The notes beneath the pieces are model-generated. The model saw only the letters and a program-made list of their open reading frames with translations, was not told the origin of the DNA and made no database searches. This document shows, piece by piece, positions 51,794 to 60,854 of a stretch of 64,000 bases of DNA. Positions within the stretch are counted from its first letter, which is position 1. Each line of letters starts with the position of its first letter. Position numbers and translations under genes: made by a program. The stretch lies in the NCBI RefSeq assembly GCF_001580545.1, contig NZ_LRBG01000035.1:434001-498000 (forward strand), read 5' to 3'. Origin of the DNA: Paraburkholderia monticola (GTDB taxonomy: Bacteria > Pseudomonadota > Gammaproteobacteria > Burkholderiales > Burkholderiaceae).

Positions 51794-53365
51794 ATGACTG
51801 ACGTTCTCGACAACCCGGCCGACCAGCCGACCCGCACCAAGGTCTTCGCGTTCGCGCTGATGTGCGTGGGCTTTTTCATGGCGACGCTCGATATCCAGAT
51901 CGTCGCGTCGTCGCTGCGCGATATCGGCGGCGGACTGTCCGCGAGCCAGGACGAGCTCTCGTGGGTGCAGACCTCGTACCTGATCGCGGAGATCATCGTG
52001 ATTCCGATGTCGGGCTGGCTCACGCGCGTGTTCTCGACACGCTGGCTCTTCACGTTCTCCTCGTTCGGCTTCACGGTGACGAGCATGCTGTGCGGCCTCG
52101 CGTGGGACATCAACTCGATGATCCTGTTTCGTGGTTTGCAAGGCGCGCTCGGCGCCGCGATGATTCCGACCGTGTTTACGACCGCGTTCGTGCTGTTTCC
52201 CGGCAAGCAGCGTTTGATCGCGTCGACGACGATCGGCGCGCTCGCATCGCTTGCACCGACGATCGGCCCGGTGATCGGCGGCTGGATCACGTCGCAATGG
52301 TCGTGGCACTGGCTGTTCTATCTGAACCTCGTGCCGGGTGTCGCCGTGACGCTGCTGGTGCCGAAGTACGTGCATATCGACCGGGTCGATCTGTCATTGC
52401 TGAAGAAGGGCGACTACTTCGGCATCGTGCTGATGTCGGGCTTTCTCGGCTGCCTCGAATACGTGCTCGAAGAAGGGCCGCGCAAGAACTGGTTCGGCGA
52501 CGACGTGATCGTACTGTGCGCGTGGGTCGCAGCGATCTGCGGGTTTCTGTTCCTCGTCCATGCGTTCACCGCGAAGGAGCCGATCGTCGATCTGCGCGCG
52601 CTGGCGCTGCGCAACTTCGGTATCGGCAGTCTGCTGTCGTTCATCACCGGGATCGGGATCTTCTGCACGGTGTTTCTGACGCCGGTGTTTCTCGCACGCG
52701 TGCGCGGCTTCGATTCGTTGCAGATCGGCCTCGCGTTGCTGTCCGTCGGCTGTTTCCAGTTGCTCGCGCTCGCCGCCTACTCGACGCTCGCGCGCTTTGT
52801 CGATATGCGCATGTTGATGGTGTTCGGACTCGCGCTGTTTGGCATCGGCTGCTATCTCTACGTGCCGTTGACGAACCAGTGGGGCTGGCAGCAATTGCTG
52901 ATTCCGCAAGCGCTGCGCGGTATCGGACAGCAGTTCTGCATTCCGCCGATCGTGACGATGGCGCTCGGCGCGTTGCCGCCGTCGCGGCTGCGCTCCGCGA
53001 GCGGGCTGTTCAATCTGATGCGCAATCTCGGCGGTGCGATCGGCATCGCGGTCAGCAGCACGATGCTGAACGACCGTCTGAACCTCCACTACGAACGGCT
53101 CGACGAACATCTGAACGCGGGCCGTCCGGTCGTCGAATCGATTTTGCAGAAGCAGGCCGAGTATCTGGCGGCGGTCGGCGGCGATGTACTGAACGCCGCG
53201 AATGCGGGGCTCGCCGAATTGCACGCGGCATTGATGCGTGAAGCGCTGGTGCAGGCGTTCTCCGATGCTTTTCTGGCGGTGTCGCTGTGCTTCGTGGTCG
53301 GCTTGCTGAGCGTGCTGTTTTCGCGTCCGTTCGGCAACACCGCGCCGCCGCCCGATGCCCACTAG
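51794..53365 (+). CDS. EmrB-type DHA2 multidrug efflux MFS transporter
   Basis: 523 residues with 14 predicted membrane helices, the DHA2 layout. FMATLDIQIVASSLRDIGGGLSASQDELSWVQTSYLIAEIIVIP and WLTRVFSTRWLFTFSSFGFTVTSMLCG are the classic helix 1-3 motifs; GPVIGGWITSQWSWHWLFYLNLVPG is the antiporter motif C region. The start at 51794 lies 7 bases after emrA. Proton-driven export of hydrophobic drugs through the adaptor and outer channel. Confidence 0.93.
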   Translation: MTDVLDNPADQPTRTKVFAFALMCVGFFMATLDIQIVASSLRDIGGGLSASQDELSWVQTSYLIAEIIVIPMSGWLTRVFSTRWLFTFSSFGFTVTSMLCGLAWDINSMILFRGLQGALGAAMIPTVFTTAFVLFPGKQRLIASTTIGALASLAPTIGPVIGGWITSQWSWHWLFYLNLVPGVAVTLLVPKYVHIDRVDLSLLKKGDYFGIVLMSGFLGCLEYVLEEGPRKNWFGDDVIVLCAWVAAICGFLFLVHAFTAKEPIVDLRALALRNFGIGSLLSFITGIGIFCTVFLTPVFLARVRGFDSLQIGLALLSVGCFQLLALAAYSTLARFVDMRMLMVFGLALFGIGCYLYVPLTNQWGWQQLLIPQALRGIGQQFCIPPIVTMALGALPPSRLRSASGLFNLMRNLGGAIGIAVSSTMLNDRLNLHYERLDEHLNAGRPVVESILQKQAEYLAAVGGDVLNAANAGLAELHAALMREALVQAFSDAFLAVSLCFVVGLLSVLFSRPFGNTAPPPDAH

Positions 53366-53374
53366 GAGCCCAAC

Positions 53375-54796
53375 ATGAAACGGATGGTGATGAAAATAAT
53401 GGCGAGCGCGGCTTTGCTGACGCTCGCGGCCTGCGCGGTGCAACCGGCGACGCACGCGGATTTGCCTCACACGGTGCAGACACTCGCGCCTACCGCCTGG
53501 AGCGTCGACGCGCCGCAGGACAGCGTGAACACCGACGCATGGTGGTCGCAATTCGGCGACCCGGTCATGCATCAGTTGATCGAATCGGTGCTGACCGGCA
53601 ACCTCGACGTGCAGGCCGCGGCCGAGCGCGTCAAGCAGGCGCAGGACCTGGTGACGCAGAATCGCGCGGCGCTCGTGCCGGAGCTGGACGCGAACGCGGG
53701 CGCGTCGACCGAGCGGCAGAACACGCCGCCGCCGCTCGGCTATGTGCGGCAGGCCGGCTTCGGACTGGCTTTGAGCTGGACGCCCGACGTGTTCGGCGGC
53801 GAACGTCTCGCGGTGCTCGCCTCGCAGGCGCAGGTGTCGGGCAGCGTTGGGGCGCTGAACCAGTTGCGGCTCGCGCTGGCCGCGAACACGGCAGCCGCGT
53901 ATATCGATCTGCGCTGGGCGCAGGCGCAGTTGCAGATTCTCGACGACAACGAGCAGATTCGCAGCCGGGCGCTGAAGCTGACGCAGGAGCGTCTGCATTA
54001 CGGACTGTCGACGCAACTCGACGTCGCCCGCGCGCTGAACCAGCTCCAGGACTTGCAGGCGCAGATTCCGCGCATGCAATCGACCGTGCAGCATCAATTG
54101 AGTCTGATCGCCGTGTACTCGGGGCGTACGCCGGAAAGCCTCGATACGCTGCTGCTTACCGACGCGCGCGCGATTCCGGTGCCCGCGCAAAGCGCACCAC
54201 AGGCGTTGCCGTCCGACGCGTTGCTGCATCGGCCCGACGTGCGTACTGCTTACGCGCTCGTCGAGCAGCGTGCGGCGGAAGTGGGGGTATCGAAAGCGCA
54301 GCGCTATCCGCAGTTCAAGATCAATCTGACGAATGGGCTGCTGGCGTCGTCGTACCTCGGTCTGCCGACGCTGACCGACAACCTGTTCAGCGCGGCCTTG
54401 AACGCGACGAGCCCGATCTTCAACGCCGGTCGCATCACCGCGAACATCGACGCGAGCGAGAGCCGCATGCGCGAATCGCAGCTCGGCTTGCAGCAGACGA
54501 TGCTGCAGGCGCTCAAGGAGATCGAGGACAACCGCAGCGATCTCGTCAGCGGCGCGGTGCAGGTGGAGCGTCTGGGCGGTGCGCTCGATGCGTCAAATCA
54601 TGCGCTGCGGCTGTCGACCGAGTTGTACAAGGGGGGCGCGTCGAGCTTCCTCGATGTGCTCGCCGCGCAGGAAGCGTATCTGCGCGACTCGGAGTCGCTG
54701 AATCAGGCGCGGCGCGAGCATGCGCTTTCGGCGATCGCACTGTACCGCTCGCTCGGGGGCGGGTGGGATCAAGGGGAAACGGTGGCGGCCCAGTGA
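53375..54796 (+). CDS. NodT/OprM-type outer-membrane efflux lipoprotein
   Basis: 473 residues. Lipobox LAAC (Cys20). Repeated TolC-type halves: WWSQFGDPVMHQLIESVLTGNLDVQAAAERVKQAQ (about 53-87), LRLALAANTAAAYIDLRWAQAQL, and second half ALLHRPDVRTAYALVEQRAAEVGVSKAQRYPQFKI, then GGASSFLDVLAAQEAYLRDS. AGGAGCC precedes the ATG, 10 bases after emrB. Completes the tripartite pump. Confidence 0.93.
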   Translation: MKRMVMKIMASAALLTLAACAVQPATHADLPHTVQTLAPTAWSVDAPQDSVNTDAWWSQFGDPVMHQLIESVLTGNLDVQAAAERVKQAQDLVTQNRAALVPELDANAGASTERQNTPPPLGYVRQAGFGLALSWTPDVFGGERLAVLASQAQVSGSVGALNQLRLALAANTAAAYIDLRWAQAQLQILDDNEQIRSRALKLTQERLHYGLSTQLDVARALNQLQDLQAQIPRMQSTVQHQLSLIAVYSGRTPESLDTLLLTDARAIPVPAQSAPQALPSDALLHRPDVRTAYALVEQRAAEVGVSKAQRYPQFKINLTNGLLASSYLGLPTLTDNLFSAALNATSPIFNAGRITANIDASESRMRESQLGLQQTMLQALKEIEDNRSDLVSGAVQVERLGGALDASNHALRLSTELYKGGASSFLDVLAAQEAYLRDSESLNQARREHALSAIALYRSLGGGWDQGETVAAQ

Positions 54797-54990
54797 CCGC
54801 AGAGGGCGCCCGACGCTGACCGCGCGCGCATCACATGGCCAACTCCAACGGCACTCGAACCAGGCTACCGGGAATCAATCCCCGATATTTGCTACATTCC
54901 TGCTCAAGCACCGCATACGCGGCAGCGTCAGGATGCGCCCATCAGCGACGCGCATGATCGGCGATAACGAAATCTCTCAAGAGGTTCAAG

Positions 54991-55926
54991 ATGCGAATTC
55001 TGGTAGTGGGAGCGGGCGCGGTAGGCGGCTACTTCGGCGGACGCCTGGCGGCGGCGGGGCAGGACGTGACCTTCCTCGTGCGCGCCGGTCGCGCGGAAAG
55101 GCTTCAGCGCGACGGTCTCGTCATCAACAGCCCGCGCGGCAATCTGGAGTTGCGCGACGTGAAAACGATTCTCGCCGGGGTCTCGGCCGAGCCGTTCGAC
55201 GTCGTGCTGCTCAGCTGCAAAGCCTACAGTCTCGACGACGCGATCGATTCGTTCACGCCATTCGTCGGCGAAGAGACGGTGATCCTGCCGATGCTCAACG
55301 GCATGCGCCATATCGACATGCTGATCGAGCGCTTCGGCAAGGAGCGCGTGCTTGGCGGCCAGTGCGTGATCGCCGCGACGCTCAACGCCGAGCAGCACAT
55401 CATGCATCTGAACGACATGCAGGCGATCACGTTCGGCGAACTCGTCGGCGGCACCTCGGAGCGCACCGAGGCGATTACCGAGGCGATGTCCGGCGCGAAC
55501 TTCGACGTCGCGGTCAGCGATAACATCCTGCTGCGCATGTGGGAGAAATGGGTGTTCCTGGCCACATTGGCCGGGAGTACCTGCTTGATGCGCGGTTCGG
55601 TCGGCGATATTCTGGCTGCGCCTGACGGCAAGCGCGTGATCGAGAACCTGCTCGGTGAATGCCGCGCGGTGGCCGAGTACAACGGCTTCACGATGGCCGT
55701 GGACTTCGACGCGCGTGCCACCCAGGTGCTGCTGACGCCGTCGCCGCTGACCGCGTCGATGCTGCGCGACGTCGAAAACCGCTCGCATACCGAGGCGGAT
55801 CATATTCTCGGCGACCTGATCTCGCGCGGCGGCGACGCGCAAAAAGGCGAGCACGGCCTGTCGCTGCTGCGCATCGCCTATAGTCATCTGAAGACGTACG
55901 AAGCGCGCCAGACCCGCACGTCCTGA
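54991..55926 (+). CDS. Ketopantoate reductase family (ApbA/PanE)
   Basis: 311 residues. NADPH-binding Rossmann motif GAGAVGGYFGGRLA (7-20), LSCKAY with the catalytic-type Lys, and the C-terminal helical domain (MWEKWVFLATLAGSTCLMRGSVGDIL, with the Glu/Lys pair; NRSHTEADHILGDLISRG). Reduces 2-dehydropantoate to pantoate in coenzyme A synthesis, or a related 2-oxo acid. Burkholderia carry several paralogues, so panE itself is not certain. GAGGTTC precedes the ATG. Confidence 0.88.
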   Translation: MRILVVGAGAVGGYFGGRLAAAGQDVTFLVRAGRAERLQRDGLVINSPRGNLELRDVKTILAGVSAEPFDVVLLSCKAYSLDDAIDSFTPFVGEETVILPMLNGMRHIDMLIERFGKERVLGGQCVIAATLNAEQHIMHLNDMQAITFGELVGGTSERTEAITEAMSGANFDVAVSDNILLRMWEKWVFLATLAGSTCLMRGSVGDILAAPDGKRVIENLLGECRAVAEYNGFTMAVDFDARATQVLLTPSPLTASMLRDVENRSHTEADHILGDLISRGGDAQKGEHGLSLLRIAYSHLKTYEARQTRTS

Positions 55927-56001
55927 CGGCTCGCCGAGCACGGCGCGAGCGCGGATCGGGCGGATGCAACGCCGCCGCAACCTGACGATCGGAGGTCAAG
56001 C

Positions 56002-56301
56002 ATGCCGACTCCCACTGGATCGGTGCCCGCGCTCAGTGCCGCTTCGGCGACCGTGTTCTCGATCGGCATCGTGTTTCTCGGCTACTGGGGCATGTACGAG
56101 CCGACCGCCTGGCACAAGGCCGACATCGCGGTCTTCGTGCTCGCGCTGGCCGGCTTCGCATGCCTCGGCCTCGTGCCGTGGATGGCGACGAGTCCCGTCG
56201 AGCCGGAGAACAGCGACTCGCGCGTGCGCATCGCGCGACATCTGTTTCTCACGGGCGTGACCTCGATCTGGCTCGCGGTGGCGGTTTCCGTGATCTTCTG
56301 A
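56002..56301 (+). CDS. Small membrane protein, 99 aa
   Basis: Three hydrophobic segments: ATVFSIGIVFLGYWGMY, ADIAVFVLALAGFACLGLVPWM and HLFLTGVTSIWLAVAVSVIF. GATCGGAGG lies before the ATG. No family recognised. Probably cotranscribed with the reductase gene, 75 bases upstream, though their functions appear unrelated. Confidence 0.72.
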   Translation: MPTPTGSVPALSAASATVFSIGIVFLGYWGMYEPTAWHKADIAVFVLALAGFACLGLVPWMATSPVEPENSDSRVRIARHLFLTGVTSIWLAVAVSVIF

Positions 56302-56325
56302 CGCCCCCGCGACTTCGCGCGCCGC

Positions 56326-56568
56326 TTAGTCGGGCATCTTCCTGAACGACACCGCAATCCGGTTCCAGCCGTTGATCGCCACGATCGACAGCGTCAGGTC
56401 GCTGATGTCCTGCTCGCTGAAATGCGGCTTCACCGCTCCCCATAGCGTATCCGGCACGCGCGTTTGCGCGACCAGCGTGAGCGCCTCCGTCCATTTTTGT
56501 CGAGCGTGCTCGCGAGTGTGGAAGAGCGCCCAAACGGGCGTCGGCAGCGTTAAGCTTACGGTCGTCAC
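56326..56568 (-). pseudogene. Truncated AhpD/carboxymuconolactone-decarboxylase-like gene (3' half)
   Basis: The reading frame encodes FHTREHARQKWTEALTLVAQTRVPD, KPHFSEQDISDLTLSIVAINGWNRIAVSFRKMPD, which is the C-terminal half of the ~150-residue CMD/AhpD-like family that carries an N-terminal CxxC active site. The N-terminal half, including both cysteines, is missing; the frame begins with an unrelated GTG-initiated stretch 48 bases from the divergent MocR gene. The remaining 80 residues could be translated but cannot have the peroxidase-type activity. Confidence 0.75.
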
Positions 56569-56616
56569 TGGCCGTCAGAAATAACTATTTCGCCGTTCAT
56601 TGAGGTAACCACTCGA

Positions 56617-58104
56617 ATGGACATTCACATCGCCGTCGAAGGTCATCACGATCTGTCGGGACAGATTTATCGGCAGTTGCGCGCGGGGATTCTCGAAGGA
56701 CGCCTCGCCGGCGGTACGCGTCTGCCGTCCACGCGCGATCTCGCGACGCAGCTCGGCGTGTCGCGCAAGACCACGCTCGATGTATTCGAGCGGCTGCTGT
56801 CCGAAGGCTATCTGAGCGCCCGTGCCGGCTCGGGCACCTTCGTCGCCGACGGGCTCGAACGGCTGCCCGTCGAGCGCTCCGCGCAGGCGCGCGCGGCGGA
56901 TCACTCGCGCGAGCGGGCCGCGGCGCAAGCGAAGGCCGCCGCGCGTGCGCAGCCGCTCTGGGAGCAGATGCCCGACAGCATGCCGTTACCCAGGCCGTCG
57001 GTGGCGTCGCCGCTCGACTTCATCGGCGGCGCGACCGACAAGTCGCTGTTTCCATTCGACGTCTGGCGCCGCTGCGTGAATCACGCGCTACGCGCCCAGG
57101 CGCGCAGCCCCGGCACCTATCGTGAAACGGCCGGCGACCAGCAACTGCGGCTCGCGATCTCGCGCTACCTCGCCTTCAACCGCGCGGTGTCGAGCAACTG
57201 GGACGATGTGATCGTCACGCAAGGCGCGCAGCACGCGCTCGATCTGATGGCGCGCATCACGCTGCGGCCCGGTGAAATCGCGGCGATCGAAGACCCCGGC
57301 TATCCGCCCGCGCATGCATGCTTCACCGCGACCGGCGCGCGCGTGGTGCCGGTGCCGGTCGATCGGGAAGGTTTGATCGTCGGCAAGCTGCCGGACAAGG
57401 CACGGCTCGTCTACGTGACACCCTCGCATCAGTTTCCGCTCGGCATGCCGATGAGCCTCGAGCGTCGCGTCGAGCTGCTCGAATGGGCGCAAAAGCGCGG
57501 CGCGGTCATCATCGAAGACGACTACGACTGCGAGTACCGTTTCGAAGGCCGGCCGATGGAGCCGCTGAAGAGCCTCGATCGCGCCGGCCTCGTCGCTTAC
57601 GTGGGCACGTTTTCGAAGACGATCTTCCCCGAGCTGCGAATCGGCTACCTGGTGCCGCCGGCGTCGTTGCACGGCCCGCTGCTGAAGGCGCGGCAGATCG
57701 CCGATTGTCACGGCTGCACGCTGACCCAAACGGCGCTCGCGTCGTTCATGCTCAATGGCGACTTCGCGCGCCATCTTCGGCGCATGCACAAGGCTTACGC
57801 GGCGCGCCGCGCGATGCTGCTCGAGCATCTGCAAGGCGAGCTCGCGCGCTGGTTCGAACCGATCGTACCGACCGCCGGCATTCATCTGGCGGCGCGCTTG
57901 AAGGGACCGCTCGCGTCGCTCGGTGAAGAGGCGCTCGTCGCCGCCGCGCGTGCAGCGTCGATCGGCCTCTATGGACTCGCGCCATTTAACTATCGCGTGA
58001 CACCACAGCCTGGGCTGATGTTCGGCTACGGCAGCATCGCGGCCGAACATATCGACACGGCGCTGACGACGCTCGCCGGCATCCTGCCGCGCATTGCACG
58101 CTGA
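56617..58104 (+). CDS. MocR-type GntR regulator with aminotransferase-like domain
   Basis: 495 residues. GntR winged helix at about 10-80 (GQIYRQLRAGILEGRLAGGTRLPSTRDLATQLGVSRKTTLDVFERLLSEGYLSARAGSGTFV), Ala-rich linker, then fold type I aminotransferase-like domain with PLP Lys in GTFSKTIFPELRIGYL (about 330) and NP-like YVTPSHQFPLGM. Divergent from the truncated AhpD/CMD-type remnant, which was probably its target; MocR regulators often sit beside CMD-family genes. 48 bases separate the two genes, so part of the control region may have been lost with the truncation. Confidence 0.92.
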   Translation: MDIHIAVEGHHDLSGQIYRQLRAGILEGRLAGGTRLPSTRDLATQLGVSRKTTLDVFERLLSEGYLSARAGSGTFVADGLERLPVERSAQARAADHSRERAAAQAKAAARAQPLWEQMPDSMPLPRPSVASPLDFIGGATDKSLFPFDVWRRCVNHALRAQARSPGTYRETAGDQQLRLAISRYLAFNRAVSSNWDDVIVTQGAQHALDLMARITLRPGEIAAIEDPGYPPAHACFTATGARVVPVPVDREGLIVGKLPDKARLVYVTPSHQFPLGMPMSLERRVELLEWAQKRGAVIIEDDYDCEYRFEGRPMEPLKSLDRAGLVAYVGTFSKTIFPELRIGYLVPPASLHGPLLKARQIADCHGCTLTQTALASFMLNGDFARHLRRMHKAYAARRAMLLEHLQGELARWFEPIVPTAGIHLAARLKGPLASLGEEALVAAARAASIGLYGLAPFNYRVTPQPGLMFGYGSIAAEHIDTALTTLAGILPRIAR

Positions 58105-58460
58105 AACGAAGCTTGCCGCTAGCGCTGCGCAAGCGTCATCGGTTGACGCGTCAAACGAAGAATATGCCTTGATTCAAGGGACGAAAACACCTGGTCGACC
58201 CGCAGCAATCGCCTCTGAAACGCAGCCGAAACGAACTGTAACGTGCGTTACGTATGCATCATAGAGATGTCGCTGCGCGCGTTTTACCCGCTAAAACAGG
58301 CACTAAAACGCGTTGCACCGTCGGCGGCGCGCAAAAAACTTCATTGCGATACATAAAAGAGTCGCGCAAATCGCTTGAGCGCTTGTAGAATCCGGCGTTG
58401 AAGCGTGCACATGCGGTGTGCGCTTCGAGCAATTCACTGACCACAACAGGTAGGAGAAAC
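58105..58460. other. Intergenic region before the HU gene
   Basis: 356 bases. Two perfect palindromes are present: TTGACGCGTCAA (58143-58154) and GTAACG-TG-CGTTAC (58238-58251). The stretch 58320-58400 is AT-richer and should hold the HU promoter. No gene seen. Confidence 0.45.
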
Positions 58461-58913
58461 ATGCCGACTTCCGCAAAAAAGGTGGCCAAGAAGGCTGCTG
58501 CCCCGGTACCGACCAAGAAGGTTGCTGCAAAGAAAGCGCCGGCGAAGAAAGCCGTCGCAGCCAAGAAGGTCGCCGTGAAGGCGTCTGGCGCACCGTCGCC
58601 GATCAAGGACACCTTCACGAAGGCCTCGTTGGCAGCTCACATCGCTGAGCGCGCTGCAGTGGAACCGAAGACCGCCAAGGCTGTGCTGGCCGCGCTCGAA
58701 GACACGATCCTCGGCACGGTGCACAAGAAGGGCGCTGGCGAATTCACGCTGTCGGGTCTGCTGAAGATCGTCGTGCAGGCTGTGCCGGCGAAGAAGAAGC
58801 GCTTCGGCAAGGACCCGTTCACGGGTGAAGAGCGCTGGTTCCCGGCCAAGCCGGCAAGCGTGCGCATCAAGGCACGCGCGCTGAAGAAGCTGAAGGACGC
58901 AGCGTCTGCCTAA
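58461..58913 (+). CDS. HU family DNA-binding protein with H1-like Lys-rich N-terminus
   Basis: 150 residues. The first ~60 carry repeated KKA/PAKKA units (KKVAKKAAAPVPTKKVAAKKAPAKK), like histone H1 tails; the rest is an HU/IHF domain: FTKASLAAHIAERAAVEPKTAKAVLAALEDTI, HKKGAGEFTLSGLLKIVVQ, and the DNA-binding arm GKDPFTGEERWFPAKPASVRIKARALKKLKD. Normal HU is ~90 residues, so the extension is the distinctive part and is common in Burkholderiales. TAGGAG precedes the ATG at 58461. Nucleoid-associated. Strong terminator downstream. Confidence 0.93.
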   Translation: MPTSAKKVAKKAAAPVPTKKVAAKKAPAKKAVAAKKVAVKASGAPSPIKDTFTKASLAAHIAERAAVEPKTAKAVLAALEDTILGTVHKKGAGEFTLSGLLKIVVQAVPAKKKRFGKDPFTGEERWFPAKPASVRIKARALKKLKDAASA

Positions 58914-59266
58914 GCGCGTCGCTTGAATCAGCATCTGCATCGCAGGTGATCGAAGTCCCCGTGGTTGAAAATCCACGGGGACTTTTTTTATGCACGCGCT
59001 TCGTAGTGCTCGTCGAATCCACTGGCGAAACAACCATCGCACGCCTCATAGTGTGCTCCCTGATGGCGCTCGCGCACCTGAGTGGCGCATCATGATCCAC
59101 GACAGTACGATCGAGATCATGCACTGCCTTGCGAATGCGCCGTTAGCGTGCACGTCGCCACGCTCTACGACGACAGTTTCAATGGCACAACGCTTGCTTG
59201 ATCGAATGTCGAGTACCGAATGCGCAGCGCATTCGCCTTCGATTTGACAACAAGACTGGGGCTGAG
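58914..59266. other. Gap between the HU terminator and cluster 2
   Basis: 353 bases. After the terminator (58953-58989) no recognised gene appears. The region should contain the promoter of the ATP-grasp operon; TTGACA at 59244-59249 is a possible -35 box but too close to the start to be used for it with a usual spacing. Confidence 0.4.
58953..58989 (+). terminator. Terminator of the HU gene
   Basis: AAGTCCCCGTGG (58953-58964) pairs with CCACGGGGACTT (58973-58984), 8-base loop, followed by T7 overall. Confidence 0.93.
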
Positions 59267-60676
59267 ATGCGATGCTATGACGAGATGCGCCATCACGACG
59301 ATGGCGTACGGCCGCATTACGCGCGCTTTGAGCGATGGCTGGACAGTCAGGGCAATGAAGCGATCGCACGCAAGCGTGCGGAAGCGGACCTGCTGTTCCG
59401 GCGCGTCGGCATAACCTTCGCGGTGAACGGCGACCTGTCCGGCACCGAGCGGCTGATTCCCTTCGATCTGATTCCGCGCATCATTCCGCGCGGCGAATGG
59501 CAGACGCTCGAAGCGGGTTTGCGCCAGCGCGTGCAGGCGCTCAATCTGTTTATCCACGACGTCTATCACGATCGCAACATCGTGCGCGCCGGCATCGTGC
59601 CGGCCGAACAGGTCTATACCAACGCGCAGTATCGTCCGGAGATGCAGGGCGTCAACGTGCCGCTCGGTGTTTACGCGCATATTGCGGGCGTCGACGTGGT
59701 GCGCGCCGGCGACGAAGGCGAGTTCTACGTCCTCGAAGACAATCTGCGTGTGCCGTCCGGCGTGTCGTACATGCTCGAAAACCGCAAGATGATGATGCGG
59801 CTGTTCCCCGAGTTGTTCGTGCAGAACCGCATCGCGCCGGTCGCGCACTATCCCGATCTGCTGCTCGATACGCTGCGCTCGGTCGCGCCCGAAGGCGTCG
59901 ACGATCCGGTTGTCGTCGTGCTGACGCCGGGCATGTACAACTCCGCGTATTTCGAGCATACGTTCCTCGCTCAGCAGATGGGCGTCGAGCTCGTCGAAGG
60001 CAAGGATCTGTTCGTCGATGACAACTACGTGTTCATGCGCACCACCCAGGGGCCGAAGCGTGTCGACGTGATCTACCGGCGCGTCGACGACGACTTTCTC
60101 GATCCGCTCGCGTTTCGCGCGGACTCCGCGCTTGGCGTACCGGGTCTGCTCACCGCCTATCGGGCCGGCCGCGTCGCGCTCGCGAACGCGATGGGCACCG
60201 GCATCGCCGACGACAAATCGATCTACCCGTACGTGCCGGACATGATCGCGTTCTATCTCGGCGAAAAGCCGATTCTGAACAACGTGCCGACCTATCAGTG
60301 CCGCAAGCCCGAGGATCTCGCGTACACGCTCGCGCATCTGCCGGAGCTGGTGGTCAAGGAGGTGCATGGTGCGGGCGGCTACGGGATGCTCGTCGGGCCG
60401 GCGTCGACGAAGGCCGAGGTCGAGGCGTTTCGCGAGCGGCTGATCGCGCGACCGGCCGGTTATATCGCGCAGCCTACGCTCGCGCTCTCCGCGTGCCCGA
60501 CCTTCGTCGAATCGGGCATTGCGCCGCGCCATATCGATCTGCGGCCGTTCGTGCTGTCGGGCAAAACCACCACGATGGTCGCGGGCGGCCTTACGCGCGT
60601 CGCGTTGCAGGAGGGCTCGCTCGTCGTCAATTCATCGCAGGGAGGCGGGACCAAAGATACCTGGATGGTCGACTGA
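59267..60676 (+). CDS. Circularly permuted ATP-grasp type 2 protein (cluster 2)
   Basis: 469 residues, the COG2308 ligase-like protein of the Anbu operon. MRCYDEMRHHDDGVRPHYARF opens the family; conserved parts are VYTNAQYRPEMQG, LEDNLRVPSGVSYMLENR, VVVLTPGMYNSAYFEHTFLAQQMGV, DVIYRRVDDDFLDPL, the Lys/Gly loop VVKEVHGAGGYGM (Lys364) and DLRPFVLSG. Expected to activate a carboxylate with ATP and join it to an amine; substrate unknown. The start at 59267 was chosen for the family N-terminus and the GGGGCTGAG upstream. 178 bases separate it from the alpha-E gene. Confidence 0.92.
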   Translation: MRCYDEMRHHDDGVRPHYARFERWLDSQGNEAIARKRAEADLLFRRVGITFAVNGDLSGTERLIPFDLIPRIIPRGEWQTLEAGLRQRVQALNLFIHDVYHDRNIVRAGIVPAEQVYTNAQYRPEMQGVNVPLGVYAHIAGVDVVRAGDEGEFYVLEDNLRVPSGVSYMLENRKMMMRLFPELFVQNRIAPVAHYPDLLLDTLRSVAPEGVDDPVVVVLTPGMYNSAYFEHTFLAQQMGVELVEGKDLFVDDNYVFMRTTQGPKRVDVIYRRVDDDFLDPLAFRADSALGVPGLLTAYRAGRVALANAMGTGIADDKSIYPYVPDMIAFYLGEKPILNNVPTYQCRKPEDLAYTLAHLPELVVKEVHGAGGYGMLVGPASTKAEVEAFRERLIARPAGYIAQPTLALSACPTFVESGIAPRHIDLRPFVLSGKTTTMVAGGLTRVALQEGSLVVNSSQGGGTKDTWMVD

Positions 60677-60854
60677 CACGGTTGCCGGCGCCTCGCTCGC
60701 CTCGCCCGTCATGGGGCGGCAGGGCGCGACGCCCGCAACCTGATACGCCGCCAGCGGCACGCACTGCGCCGTCGGCGCTTAACGGATAACCAGCGCGAAC
60801 ATTCGTCGCCGACGAAGGCCTCGCGCGTTCAGATCACAGACATGGAACGCCGTC

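Noticed and set aside
50194..52290. 698-residue minus-strand frame
   Set aside because: Antisense to marR2, emrA and emrB, all of which have clear motifs.
53287..54819. 510-residue plus-strand frame
   Set aside because: Alternative phase of the OprM-type gene; Arg/Ala-rich without motif.
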